Shown here: positions 17,969 through 27,018 of the stretch, one piece after another
How positions within the stretch are numbered: position 1 is the first letter of the stretch
Layout of the letters: every line of letters starts with the position of its first letter
Assembly (NCBI GenBank): GCA_017475895.1
Contig: JAFVEQ010000001.1
Location: 1-64,000 of the forward strand
Length of the DNA: 64,000 nt
Source: Rickettsiales bacterium
GTDB taxonomy: Bacteria; Pseudomonadota; Alphaproteobacteria; Rickettsiales; UBA1997
Direction: 5' to 3'
Made by a program: the position numbers and the translations under genes
Notes under the pieces: model-generated
What the model saw: only the letters and a program-made list of their open reading frames with translations
Databases searched by the model: none
Told to the model about the DNA's origin: nothing

Positions 17969-19433
17969 ATGGAAAATATAAACAGAAACATTAAAGAAAT
18001 AAATTATGATACGACAAGTGGCGTGTATACAATAAATGGAGAGGTATGCGATAAAGAAAGGGTAGATAATTTTAGTGGAATAGCTAACATAAAAATAAAT
18101 GGAATAATAACATACCATGGTTCAGTTATAAACGGTAAACCTAATGGTCAAGGAACAGAGTTTTATAAAAATGGAAAAACAGTAAAATATGAGGGTTATT
18201 TTACAAACGGTGAATATAACGGTCAAGGAACACTTTATCTGAAGAATGGCAAAAAATATTATTCTGGCAACTTTAGAAATGACAAATTTCATGGTCAAGG
18301 AACAATTTATCGTGAAGACGGCAGTGAACGATATAGCAGTTATTTCATACTTGATAAGTATAATGGTTATTTTACTTATTATACAAAACAGGGAGAGTTT
18401 ATAGGACAATCCAAAAAAAAACGGAACATTTTACTCAAATGAAAATCATAGAATGAAACCACTTTATGACTTACAAACAAAAGAAGATGGTACTAGGGAA
18501 ATAAAATATTTCTTAAGTGATCAAAACAACATAAAAGAAGAAGAACCCGACATAACCTTAAGAATTGGTGGTGATAACATATTGCACTGGATCTGGCCAG
18601 ATGATGTCGCAAACGACATTGATAAAAAAGACGAAATAATAAACAAGGCACATGATGTACTTTACTCATTTACCAGAGAGGAAGGAGATGGGTATGACAA
18701 TGTATTAGCTAATCTCGCATTAATTAATGCCGATGATGAAAATATCATTCAACTTGATAACTATTTTGATAGACACGAATTTTCTGAAGATGAAATACTA
18801 GATAATTTTATCAATTTTGCCAAGAGTCACCCAGATAAAGTCGTGATAACAGCAATTGGGGCAAAAAAAGATAATCCAGCACTTCCAGGTCATCGGGTTG
18901 GTATTATAAGTGAATACGGTAAATTTAAGGTTGTTGATACATCGGGTGCTTTGCTGAGTAGAAACTACACAAAATTCGTACAGACATTAAATAACCACAA
19001 TATTAATAATGATAATATACTAGTAGAAAAAATACAGAACACTGGTAACTGTGCTTTAGCATCTAAATTAGCAGTAAATAAACTTGCCACAGACGCAGCG
19101 TTTAAACATGGATATTACAAAGATCATCAACCAAACAGAAATTATTTTGCCAATGAAACCATTAAAAGTCAAAATATACAGAAGATACCACGAAACATCA
19201 CATTGGAAGGATGTAGAAGAAAACTTAAACAACTTAATGAAAGAAGAGAACGATTACAATCAATCATAAACAGAGTGGATGCAATAACAAAACAAATGTG
19301 TGTAACAGATGAAGACTCATCCTTTCCACAATACTACCTAAACGATGAATTATTAAAGCTTATTGCAGATCTCAATGGATGCGACAAAGAACTTAGTGAA
19401 TGCCATGATGCCTTATATTCCCGACAAACATGA
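17969..19433 (+). pseudogene. MORN-repeat protein D with H-D-Q-C domain, split at an A9 tract
   Basis: The 5' frame (17969-18442, 157 residues) is close to protein C over its N-terminus and has MORN units (GSVINGKPNGQGTEFY, GYFTNGEYNGQGTLYL, GNFRNDKFHGQGTIY), ending at GQSKKKRN and a stop. The 3' frame (18453-19433) resumes with KPLYDLQTKEDGT and the shared domain: H147, D162, Q195 and C200 (GNCALASKL), numbered in that frame. Dropping one A from the A9 run at 18413-18421 rebuilds one protein of about 488 residues. It could be a phase-off state, a fresh pseudogene or a sequencing error. Confidence 0.75.
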
Positions 19434-19566
19434 CCATTTAGAAAACCATGTCGACAGCGATCTTATCTTAAAAAACAATAAAGTTTTACAGCCACTAAAT
19501 CTGCATTCATTTAATAATTAATATTATGTAGTTATATTTAGCGGCGCTATGTATTGCAATTATCTA

Positions 19567-19594
19567 TTGTTTTTTAAAAAATATGGTATATCAT
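19567..19594 (+). promoter_or_regulatory. Predicted promoter of the parvulin-like foldase
   Basis: TTGTTT (19567-19572), a 16-bp T-run/A-run spacer and TATCAT (19589-19594), about 30 bp before the ATG at 19627. Confidence 0.4.
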
Positions 19595-19626
19595 TCGCCT
19601 CAGATACATTGTAAATAATAACAAAA

Positions 19627-20481
19627 ATGAAAAAAACATCATTAATAACAAAAAAGCAGGCAATAATTTTATCTGTGGTGGTGATAGCTTTGTGTCTTGG
19701 AGCTTTTGTATTTTTAAGAAAAAATAATAACGTTGATGTTAATATCAAAGTTATAGCTAAATCAAAGGTTGGCAATGTTACAAACAAAGATGTTGAAAGT
19801 TACCTATCAAATTTAGAGAAAACATTTGGACAAAAAATAAATTTTGATTCTCTAAAGCCCGAAGAGAAAAAATTGATAATTGATGAGATAGTCAATAACA
19901 AAGTCATATTAAGCAAAGCCAGAAAAAGCCCCATTAAAAATAGTGTAGCATATAAAGAAAAAATCAAAGAACTGGAAGATGGCTTGTTAAGAGAGATGTT
20001 TCTACAGGACGTGATAAATAAAAACATTAGCGAAAACGATATAAAAAAGAGATATGACGACATAAATAAAATTTTAGAGGGCAAAATGGAGTACAAGGTT
20101 AGGCACATACTTGTAAAGACAAAGCCAGAAATTTTAAAGGTTGTTAAGGAACTAAAAACCAAAACGTTTGAAGAGGTGGCAGAAAAGTATTCAATCGACA
20201 GTAGTAAGAGCAACGGTGGCGATTTAGGTTATATAATAGACGGTCAAACCGTTAAGGAATTTAACGATGTACTGAAAGCTCAACCAAAAAACAAATTATC
20301 CGAACCATTTGAAACACAATTTGGTTGGCACGTCCTAATAAAAGAAGATGAACGAAAGGCAACCATTTCCAGTTATGAGAATTCAAAGAACACCGTTAGA
20401 GATGCACTTGTTAGAGATTTTCTAAGAGACTACAGTTTAGAAAACATTAAAGATGTAAACATAATAATACTGGATAAATAA
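19627..20481 (+). CDS. Membrane-anchored parvulin-type peptidyl-prolyl isomerase
   Basis: A 284-residue PpiC/SurA/PrsA-like foldase. A hydrophobic segment at 10-30 anchors it to the inner membrane or acts as a signal. A SurA-like helical N-domain follows. The parvulin domain at about 155-245 has YKVRHILV, SIDSSKSNGGDLG and FGWHVLIKE. It probably helps fold exported envelope proteins. It lies 35 bp upstream of the MsbA-like gene, so the two may form an envelope-biogenesis operon. Confidence 0.85.
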   Translation: MKKTSLITKKQAIILSVVVIALCLGAFVFLRKNNNVDVNIKVIAKSKVGNVTNKDVESYLSNLEKTFGQKINFDSLKPEEKKLIIDEIVNNKVILSKARKSPIKNSVAYKEKIKELEDGLLREMFLQDVINKNISENDIKKRYDDINKILEGKMEYKVRHILVKTKPEILKVVKELKTKTFEEVAEKYSIDSSKSNGGDLGYIIDGQTVKEFNDVLKAQPKNKLSEPFETQFGWHVLIKEDERKATISSYENSKNTVRDALVRDFLRDYSLENIKDVNIIILDK

Positions 20482-20515
20482 AGAATTATTATTATAAAAC
20501 ATTAAATTGTCATTT

Positions 20516-22348
20516 ATGGAAAAAGAAAATAAGAAAGGTAAAACCAAAGAGTTTGACTATAATTCTACAAGAGATGTTGTCATTAGAATACTAAAAGAAT
20601 GTGTTTTGCCGAACAAAGGTACATTTTTGGTTGCTGTGTTTTTTATGTTGATAGCTTCCGCCAGCACATCTTACAGGGCATTTTTAATGAAACCAGCAAT
20701 AGACAAGGTCTTTATTAAAAGAGATCTAACAGCATTGTATGTAATACCCATGCAAATAATTTTGGTGGCAGTCGTATCCTGCGTTTCGGTTTACATACAG
20801 GGTCTTTTGATGCATTCGGCAAATAGTACCATAAGCGTAAATCTAAGAGCAAAGTTGTTTGAAAAACTTATAAGAAAAGATATAAACTTTTATCAAAAGA
20901 GATCCACCGGTAGAGTAAGTGGTTATTTTGATGACATAAATGGCATAAGTGAGATTATTAATCTTTTGTTAACCAATTTAATTCTACAGTTTTTCACTGT
21001 ATTGTTCCTATTAACACTAATGTTTTATCAAAACTTCAAATTATCGGTAATTTCCTTTGTAGCGTTTCCGCTAGTTGTTTTACCTATAGTAACAATAGGT
21101 AGAAAAATGAGAAAATTGGCGAATGAAAGTAGAGAAAAAAGCCTCGACAATTCCGCTATAATTTTTGAATCATTTGAAAACATAAAGGTAGTAAGAATAA
21201 ACAACAAAGAACAACATGAAATAAGTAGGGTTAACAGTATACTGGAGGAAATACACAAAATATCGATGAAAATAGCCAAAAAATCCTTGATTATTTCACC
21301 GATGATAGAAATGGTAGGAACAATAGGCTTTGCATTGGTTATACTGTACGGTGGTATGTCGGTCATTAGAGGTATCAGTACGGCTGGTGAGTTCTTTGTA
21401 TTCATGACCGCATTGTTTTCCGCCTATAAACCATTAAAATCTTTTAGTGGGCTAAACATAAAACTACAACATGCTATAGCTTGTGCCAGAAGATACTACA
21501 TAGTAATCGATCAGGAAAACTTTGTAAAGGAAGCAAAACATCCGATAGTTTTAGAAAACGTATCCGGTAATATAAAATTTGATAACGTGTCTTTCCGTTA
21601 CCCATTAAATGACTTCAGTTCTGATTCTGTTGTTGAAAACGAAGAATTGGTTTTACATGATAAGTATGCTTTAAAAGATATAAACTTAAACATGAATAGT
21701 GGTAAATCGTATGCACTGGTCGGACATTCCGGCAGTGGTAAAAGTACAATATTTAACCTATTACTGAGGTTTTACGATGTATATAGTGGCGGAATATATA
21801 TAGATGGTGTAAACATAAAAGATCTAAGTTTTAAGACACTAAGAAAAAATATATCAATGGTGGAACAGGATGTTAAACTATTCAACACCACAATACTGGA
21901 AAACATAAGATATGCAAAGAGTAATGCCACCATTGAAGAGGTTATGGAAGTGGCAAAGATGGCAAATGTAGATGAATTTGTTGAAGATATGCCCAGCAAA
22001 TACGATACAATAATAGGTCCAAACGGTTCACTTTTATCTGGCGGACAGAAACAAAGGATTTCAATAGCCAGAGCATTTCTAAAAAATAGCCCAATCTTAC
22101 TATTGGACGAAGCAACCAGCGCACTTGATCCAATATCAGAGGAACTTATACAAAAATCGTTGCATAATCTGATGAAAAACAGAACAACCATAATAATAGC
22201 ACACAGATTAACAACTATAATGAATTGTGACCATATTTTTGTATTTGAGAATGGAGAATTAAAAGAAGAAGGAAATCATCAGGAATTAACTGAACTTAAT
22301 GGAGTTTATAAAAACTTATGCGATAAACAATTTCATTCAAAAGTATAA
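20516..22348 (+). CDS. msbA: MsbA-like ABC exporter (lipid A flippase type)
   Basis: A 610-residue half-transporter with an N-terminal six-helix membrane domain and a C-terminal ATPase. Walker A is GHSGSGKST near 403, the signature is LSGGQKQRISIARAF near 507, Walker B is ILLLDEATSALD near 530, and the H-loop is AHRLTT. ATG at 20516 is preferred over an upstream in-frame TTG at 20507. The next gene is a DUF374 acyltransferase-like protein and lipid A genes occur elsewhere in the window, supporting lipid A core export. Other lipid or peptide substrates cannot be excluded. Confidence 0.85.
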   Translation: MEKENKKGKTKEFDYNSTRDVVIRILKECVLPNKGTFLVAVFFMLIASASTSYRAFLMKPAIDKVFIKRDLTALYVIPMQIILVAVVSCVSVYIQGLLMHSANSTISVNLRAKLFEKLIRKDINFYQKRSTGRVSGYFDDINGISEIINLLLTNLILQFFTVLFLLTLMFYQNFKLSVISFVAFPLVVLPIVTIGRKMRKLANESREKSLDNSAIIFESFENIKVVRINNKEQHEISRVNSILEEIHKISMKIAKKSLIISPMIEMVGTIGFALVILYGGMSVIRGISTAGEFFVFMTALFSAYKPLKSFSGLNIKLQHAIACARRYYIVIDQENFVKEAKHPIVLENVSGNIKFDNVSFRYPLNDFSSDSVVENEELVLHDKYALKDINLNMNSGKSYALVGHSGSGKSTIFNLLLRFYDVYSGGIYIDGVNIKDLSFKTLRKNISMVEQDVKLFNTTILENIRYAKSNATIEEVMEVAKMANVDEFVEDMPSKYDTIIGPNGSLLSGGQKQRISIARAFLKNSPILLLDEATSALDPISEELIQKSLHNLMKNRTTIIIAHRLTTIMNCDHIFVFENGELKEEGNHQELTELNGVYKNLCDKQFHSKV

Positions 22349-22349
22349 A

Positions 22350-23069
22350 ATGACGGATTTAAATGACATTATAAAAAATAAAATATTAAAAAATACTATT
22401 GTTAGAAGCATAGCCTGTTGGATTGTATCTCTGTATATAAAACTTGTTTTTTACACATCCAAAGTAAAAATAATTGGTTATACTGAGGAATACTTAAACC
22501 TGCTAATGAATAATAAATCAACTTTTGTTATGACTTGGCATGGAAAAATATTAATAGCTCCGATGATTGTAAAAACACTGTTAAAAAGGATTAACTACAC
22601 AAAACAACCCTGCGTTTTAAGTTCCAAACATAGAGACGGACAAATTGCCAGCAAAATCATGAAATTTTTCAATTTTAAAGAAATATTTGGCTCGACAATA
22701 AATAGGGACAAGCTTGATAAAGCAGAGGAAAGTGGAGCAGTAAAATCCATAATGATTATTATGAGAGAAATTAAAAGTGGCTCAAGTATACATTTAGCAC
22801 CCGACGGCCCTAGAGGACCAGTAAGAAAAATAAACAGCAAGATTGTAGACATTGCGAAAAAAACATCAACACCAATATTTCCAGTTTCAATCAACTATTA
22901 TTTCAAAAAACAACTGAGGTCATGGGATGAATTTCAAATTCCACTCCCCTTTGGTAAAATAGTAGTTGAATACATGAAACCGCTATATACGGATAAAAAC
23001 AGTAATGTTGAAGAAAGCAATTTAATTTTGGAAAATAGTATGAATACAATAACAACTTGGGATAAATAA
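22350..23069 (+). CDS. DUF374 lysophospholipid acyltransferase-like protein
   Basis: A 239-residue protein with the DUF374 pattern: TWHGK near 60, SSKHRDGQIASKIM, then APDGPRGP and a PVSINYYFKK...SWDEFQIPLPFGK block. DUF374 proteins are related to LpxL-type acyltransferases and usually sit beside msbA or lipid A genes in alphaproteobacteria. The start at ATG 22350, just after the msbA stop, is chosen; an upstream frame extension would overlap msbA by 50 bp. The stop overlaps the lepB start by one base. Confidence 0.85.
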   Translation: MTDLNDIIKNKILKNTIVRSIACWIVSLYIKLVFYTSKVKIIGYTEEYLNLLMNNKSTFVMTWHGKILIAPMIVKTLLKRINYTKQPCVLSSKHRDGQIASKIMKFFNFKEIFGSTINRDKLDKAEESGAVKSIMIIMREIKSGSSIHLAPDGPRGPVRKINSKIVDIAKKTSTPIFPVSINYYFKKQLRSWDEFQIPLPFGKIVVEYMKPLYTDKNSNVEESNLILENSMNTITTWDK

Positions 23070-23875
23070 TGTTTGGTGAGCTAAAAAATTATTTTTTAGA
23101 AAAAACAAAAATATATAAAGGAAAATATGAAGAAAAACATAAAAAAGATAACGAAGAAAAAAACAAAGAAGATGTAGGTACATCCACATATAATGAAACA
23201 ATAACAAGTGTTTTATGGGCTCTTTTACTCGTTACAATTATAAGAAGTTTTTTATATGAACCATTTCATATACCATCCGGATCAATGAAACCTGGGCTGG
23301 TGGAAGGTGACTACATTTTAGTATCAAAATTTGAATATGGATATACTAGGTATTCAATACCGTTTGGAATACCAATAATAAAGGAAAGGATTTTTGACTT
23401 TAAAAAGCCCAAGAGAGGAGAAGTTGTTGTATTTAGACTGCCATCAAGTCCAAATATAAACTATATCAAAAGATTAATTGGACTACCGGGAGATAAAATA
23501 ACCGTAAAAAATAAAGTACTATATGTGAACGATGAAGAAATAAAAAGAGAATTTATTGATATGTACGTCGATGAAAAAAACCACAATAACTTGCAAAGAT
23601 ATAGAGAGAACTTTTTTGAGAAAAAAATAGATATTCTGCAGAATGCCAAAATTCCAGCAATCAATGGAGATGGAGAATTTATAGTACCAGAAAATCAGTA
23701 CTTTTTCATGGGAGATAACAGAGATAATTCCCTAGATAGTAGATTCGTTGACACTGGGTATATTCCGTATCAAAACATAGTTGGCAGAGCAAAAATAATA
23801 TTCTTTTCGAAGAGTGATTCCATATTTAAAATATGGAAAATTAGATTTAAAAGAATTTTTAAAATAATAAAGTAA
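23069..23875 (+). CDS. lepB: Signal peptidase I
   Basis: A 268-residue S26 membrane peptidase that removes signal peptides from exported proteins. A charged cytoplasmic head (1-45) precedes one membrane helix at about 47-64. The catalytic Ser is S72 in PSGSM and the general-base Lys is K134 in NYIKRLIGLPGDKI. Box E is GDNRDNSLDSR. Translation is coupled to the DUF374 gene (TAATG overlap), and rnc follows after 2 bp, the classic lepB-rnc order. Confidence 0.95.
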   Translation: MFGELKNYFLEKTKIYKGKYEEKHKKDNEEKNKEDVGTSTYNETITSVLWALLLVTIIRSFLYEPFHIPSGSMKPGLVEGDYILVSKFEYGYTRYSIPFGIPIIKERIFDFKKPKRGEVVVFRLPSSPNINYIKRLIGLPGDKITVKNKVLYVNDEEIKREFIDMYVDEKNHNNLQRYRENFFEKKIDILQNAKIPAINGDGEFIVPENQYFFMGDNRDNSLDSRFVDTGYIPYQNIVGRAKIIFFSKSDSIFKIWKIRFKRIFKIIK

Positions 23876-23877
23876 TT

Positions 23878-24558
23878 ATGTTTGAAGAATTAGAAAATAA
23901 CATAGGTTACACATTCAAAAACAAGAACCTAATTTTAGAGGCAATGACCCATCCGAGCATGTCCTATAAAAACGGGGCTAAAAAATTTAACTACGAAAGG
24001 TTGGAGTTTTTGGGTGATTCCATATTATCAATGGTTATAAATGATTATTTATTTAACACTCATAGAGAAGAAACAGAAGGCGACCTATCAAAGAGAAAAG
24101 CATTTTTAGTCTCAAAAGGTACTTTATCAAACATATCAAGAAATTTTAATCTTGGAAAATTTGTTATAATGACAAAAGGAGAGGAAAATAGTGGTGGTAG
24201 AGAAAATGTAAGTAATCTTGAAAATATTATGGAATCTTTAATCGGTGCAATATATCTAGATTCTGACTTTTATACTGTTAAAGACTTCATTTTAAACATA
24301 TGGAGCAAAATTGATGACAAAGATACAAAATTACCGAAAAATCCCAAAAGCGAATTGCAGGAATTAATACAAAAATACTATAAGGTAAATCCAGAATATA
24401 AACTTGTAAAAACAACCAATAATCAAACGTTTATAATATCTCTAACTGTACCAAATCTAAAAACAATTGAGCTTGAAGGTAATAATATTAAAAAAGTAGA
24501 AAGAATACTGGCAACAAAGATGCTCGACATAATAAAAAAAAGTATGTCAGTTGAATAA
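23878..24558 (+). CDS. rnc: Ribonuclease III
   Basis: A 226-residue double-strand-specific endoribonuclease for rRNA and mRNA processing. The signature ERLEFLGDSIL at 40-50 includes the catalytic D47; the second acidic ligand is E119 in NIMESLIGAIYLD. A C-terminal dsRNA-binding domain spans about 155-222. It is the last gene of the foldase-msbA-lepB-rnc run and ends 7 bp from the convergent coiled-coil gene. Confidence 0.95.
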   Translation: MFEELENNIGYTFKNKNLILEAMTHPSMSYKNGAKKFNYERLEFLGDSILSMVINDYLFNTHREETEGDLSKRKAFLVSKGTLSNISRNFNLGKFVIMTKGEENSGGRENVSNLENIMESLIGAIYLDSDFYTVKDFILNIWSKIDDKDTKLPKNPKSELQELIQKYYKVNPEYKLVKTTNNQTFIISLTVPNLKTIELEGNNIKKVERILATKMLDIIKKSMSVE

Positions 24559-24565
24559 TATCAAA

Positions 24566-25519
24566 TTATTGACTCAATACCTGCTGCTGTTGCTGTTTTT
24601 TACTTTGTTTTTCCTTTTCAATCTGTACAAAGCTTTTTTCGCTGCCAATTTGTGACGACGGAACTACATCTTGCTCGTCAACACGAACGTTCATAGTACC
24701 TTCAAAATTTTTAATTTTTTGTTTTTCTTCCTCCTCAAGAGCCAATAATTCATTACGTTTTTTATCAAGTTCTTCCGCCTTCTGAATAGCGTATTTAAGA
24801 CTGTTTTTGTCAATATCCTTCATTCTTTGTGTATCCCCATCATCAATATACTTGCCAACTTTTTTAAGAGCGCCACCTATGGAGTCAGTAATCTTTGTTA
24901 GTGTCTTATTGCCAGACGCTCTAGCTATTATAAGTCCTATTATGGCTAATATCATAGCCGGAGGAAATACCGTCAATAATGGAGTTAATGCTATACAACC
25001 ACCCGCCGCAATTGCCGTAGACATTGTATTTCTAACCGGTTTTTCTTTCTTATTTGTCTCTTTGTTTTTCTCGCTTGTCTTTTTTATTCTTTCATTAACT
25101 TTCTGTATCTGCTGTTGTCTTTTTTGGGCGGCAAAATCTGGTTTTTTACCCTCTTTTTTTTGTTGTTTCTCCGCCTCTTTATCTTGTTTTTTCTTTTCTT
25201 TTTCTGCTTTTTCTTTTTTTCTTTCCTCTTCTTTTTTTCTTTTTGCCTGCTCCTCCTCCAGTTTTTTCTGTTTTTCCTCCATTCTCTTTTTTTCGGCTTC
25301 AGCTTTTTCTTCCATCTCTTTTATTTTTCTATCTTCCTCTTCCAATTCCCTTTCTCTTCTATTCATCTCCTCTTGTTCTCTTCTTATTCTCTCCTCCTCC
25401 CTCCTAATCATCTCTTCTCTTCTTCTTATTTCATCTCTTCTCCACGCGTCATCGTGCGGTGGTCGCCATCCACCCCCATGAGGTCTTTTTCCATCAACTC
25501 CTCTACCTTGACCGTACAT
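24566..25519 (-). CDS. Coiled-coil protein with hydrophobic segments, unknown function
   Basis: A 317-residue protein. After a Gly/Pro-rich start (MYGQGRGVDG), residues about 25-155 form an extreme Glu/Lys/Arg coiled coil (repeated RREE, EKKK). A hydrophobic stretch at about 165-205 (TAIAAGGCIALTPLLTVF, MILAIIGLIIA) could form two membrane helices, and a second helical region and a Gln-rich tail follow. The start is set at ATG 25519 because a longer reading would run into tRNA-Thr. No family is recognised; it may be a membrane-tethered scaffold (inference). Confidence 0.65.
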   Translation of the reverse strand: MYGQGRGVDGKRPHGGGWRPPHDDAWRRDEIRRREEMIRREEERIRREQEEMNRRERELEEEDRKIKEMEEKAEAEKKRMEEKQKKLEEEQAKRKKEEERKKEKAEKEKKKQDKEAEKQQKKEGKKPDFAAQKRQQQIQKVNERIKKTSEKNKETNKKEKPVRNTMSTAIAAGGCIALTPLLTVFPPAMILAIIGLIIARASGNKTLTKITDSIGGALKKVGKYIDDGDTQRMKDIDKNSLKYAIQKAEELDKKRNELLALEEEEKQKIKNFEGTMNVRVDEQDVVPSSQIGSEKSFVQIEKEKQSKKQQQQQVLSQ

Positions 25520-25549
25520 ATTGATTACCAGAAAATTATTTATAAACAG

Positions 25550-25625
25550 TGGTGCCGTTAACGGGACTTGAACCAGCGACCTACACATTACCAATGTGTT
25601 GCTCTACCAACTGAGCTATAACGGC
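25550..25625 (-). tRNA. tRNA-Thr (anticodon GGU)
   Basis: A full cloverleaf on the minus strand: acceptor GCCGTTA/TAACGGC, D-loop AGCTCAGTTGG, anticodon loop TTGGTAA with GGT, T-arm GGTTCAAGTCC. The discriminator is A and CCA is encoded. Confidence 0.95.
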
Positions 25626-25710
25626 TTATTTTTCTATATTGTAAAACATTTTTGTTATTTTTCAAGTAAATTATTACTAATAAAACAAAAAAAATTAATA
25701 TTTACAATAT

Positions 25711-26871
25711 TTATAGTCTTATTTTATTAACTAAATTTTCAATTTGCATCATATCTTCACTTTTTATGGCAGATTTTATTGAAACAACATCTTCAACAAA
25801 CTCAATATTTTTCATAGTTTCCATAAGTTCTTTCATCTTTTTTGCTGCCATTGGAGCCCATGAAAAATTTTCAACAAAAGCAACTTTTCTATTTTGGTAA
25901 TTTTTACTTTTTAACCTCAATATAAAGTTTTCCATGGCCGGAAATAAACCACCATCATAGGTTGGACTTGCTAAAATCAACCTATCATACCTAAAGGCAT
26001 TTTCCACAGCTCTTGATATATCTTCCCTTGCTAAATCAATCAATACAACATTTTCCTTGTTTTCTCTAAGTAGACACGTTATCTCATCAACAACATTTTT
26101 TGTGTTACCATAAATCGACGCATAGGCAATAAGTATACCGTTATTTTCCGGTTGATAACTACTCCACAAATTATACTTACCTATATAATAATTTAAATTG
26201 TCATTTAAAATAGGACCGTGCAACGGAAATATCCTTTTAATATCTAAAACGGCGACTTTTTTCAACAGAGTTTGAACTTGTGCTCCATATTTACCGACTA
26301 TATTGAAATAGTATCTCCTTGCCTCATCATCCCACTTTTCAACCGTATCCAGTGTCCCAAATTTACCAAAGGCATCTGCGGAAAATAAAATACCTTCCGT
26401 CTCCTCAAAGGTCATCATAACCTCCGGCCAATGAACCATTGGTGCTAAAATAAACTTTAAAACATGACTACCAAGCGATAAAGTGTCGTTTTCATTAACA
26501 ACTACCTTTCTATCATCCATCTTTAATTCTGGAAAAAACTGCGAAATCATGGAAAAAACTTTTGCATTTGAAACAATCTTAACATTTTTATATTTTTCTA
26601 AAAATACCTCTAAACTTCCAGAATGATCTGGTTCCACATGTGAAACCACAATATACTCAGGCACTCTACCATTTAAAACCTTTTCTAAATTGTTTAACCA
26701 AACATCTTTTTTATGTACATCCACCGTATCCATAACCGTAATTTTATCGTCCATAATAACATAAGAGTTATAGGATACCCCATTGGGAACGACATATTGC
26801 CCTTCAAATAAATCTATATCCCTATCGTCTACACCAACATAATAAATATTTTTTACCGTTTCCATTGCCAC
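25711..26871 (-). CDS. Flavodiiron protein (FprA-like O2/NO reductase)
   Basis: A 386-residue enzyme reducing O2 to water or NO to N2O. The N-terminal metallo-beta-lactamase-like diiron domain carries H78, E80, D82 and H83 (HVEPDH), with further ligands in MVHWPE and SADAFG. The C-terminal flavodoxin domain begins near 248 with LIAYASIYGNTKN. There is no fused rubredoxin. With the rubrerythrin at 49 kb this suggests oxidative or nitrosative defence in an anaerobe or microaerophile. A TCAACCA/TGGTTCA near-palindrome lies upstream. Confidence 0.92.
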   Translation of the reverse strand: MAMETVKNIYYVGVDDRDIDLFEGQYVVPNGVSYNSYVIMDDKITVMDTVDVHKKDVWLNNLEKVLNGRVPEYIVVSHVEPDHSGSLEVFLEKYKNVKIVSNAKVFSMISQFFPELKMDDRKVVVNENDTLSLGSHVLKFILAPMVHWPEVMMTFEETEGILFSADAFGKFGTLDTVEKWDDEARRYYFNIVGKYGAQVQTLLKKVAVLDIKRIFPLHGPILNDNLNYYIGKYNLWSSYQPENNGILIAYASIYGNTKNVVDEITCLLRENKENVVLIDLAREDISRAVENAFRYDRLILASPTYDGGLFPAMENFILRLKSKNYQNRKVAFVENFSWAPMAAKKMKELMETMKNIEFVEDVVSIKSAIKSEDMMQIENLVNKIRL

Positions 26872-26896
26872 ATTTATATTTAGAACTTGCTATAAT

Positions 26897-26913
26897 TCAA
26901 CCAATTTGGTTCA
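26897..26913. promoter_or_regulatory. Near-palindromic operator candidate upstream of the flavodiiron gene
   Basis: TCAACCA, ATT, TGGTTCA forms a 17-bp inverted repeat with one mismatch per arm, about 25 bp before the start codon and downstream of a minus-strand TTGACT (26918-26923). Position and symmetry suit a repressor site. The regulator is unknown. Confidence 0.4.
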
Positions 26914-26946
26914 CATAAGTCAAGAATTATTTAGTAAATTTTATCC

Positions 26947-26974
26947 TTGTATTTTTTAAAAAAAATACTAAAAT
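26947..26974 (+). promoter_or_regulatory. Predicted promoter of rpoH
   Basis: TTGTAT (26947-26952), a 16-bp T-run/A-run spacer and TAAAAT (26969-26974), 45 bp before the ATG at 27019. Confidence 0.5.
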
Positions 26975-27018
26975 TTTATCATATTAATTTTTATTTGTTT
27001 ATCAACTAAAAATAAGAT

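Noticed and set aside
24807..25561. Two long plus-strand frames over the coiled-coil gene
   Set aside because: Their Phe/Ser/Leu-rich translations are the complement of Glu/Lys/Arg codons in the real minus-strand gene.
25520..25594. N-terminal extension of the coiled-coil protein (MVMCRSLVQVP...)
   Set aside because: It is translated from tRNA-Thr sequence; the ATG at 25519 is the sensible start.
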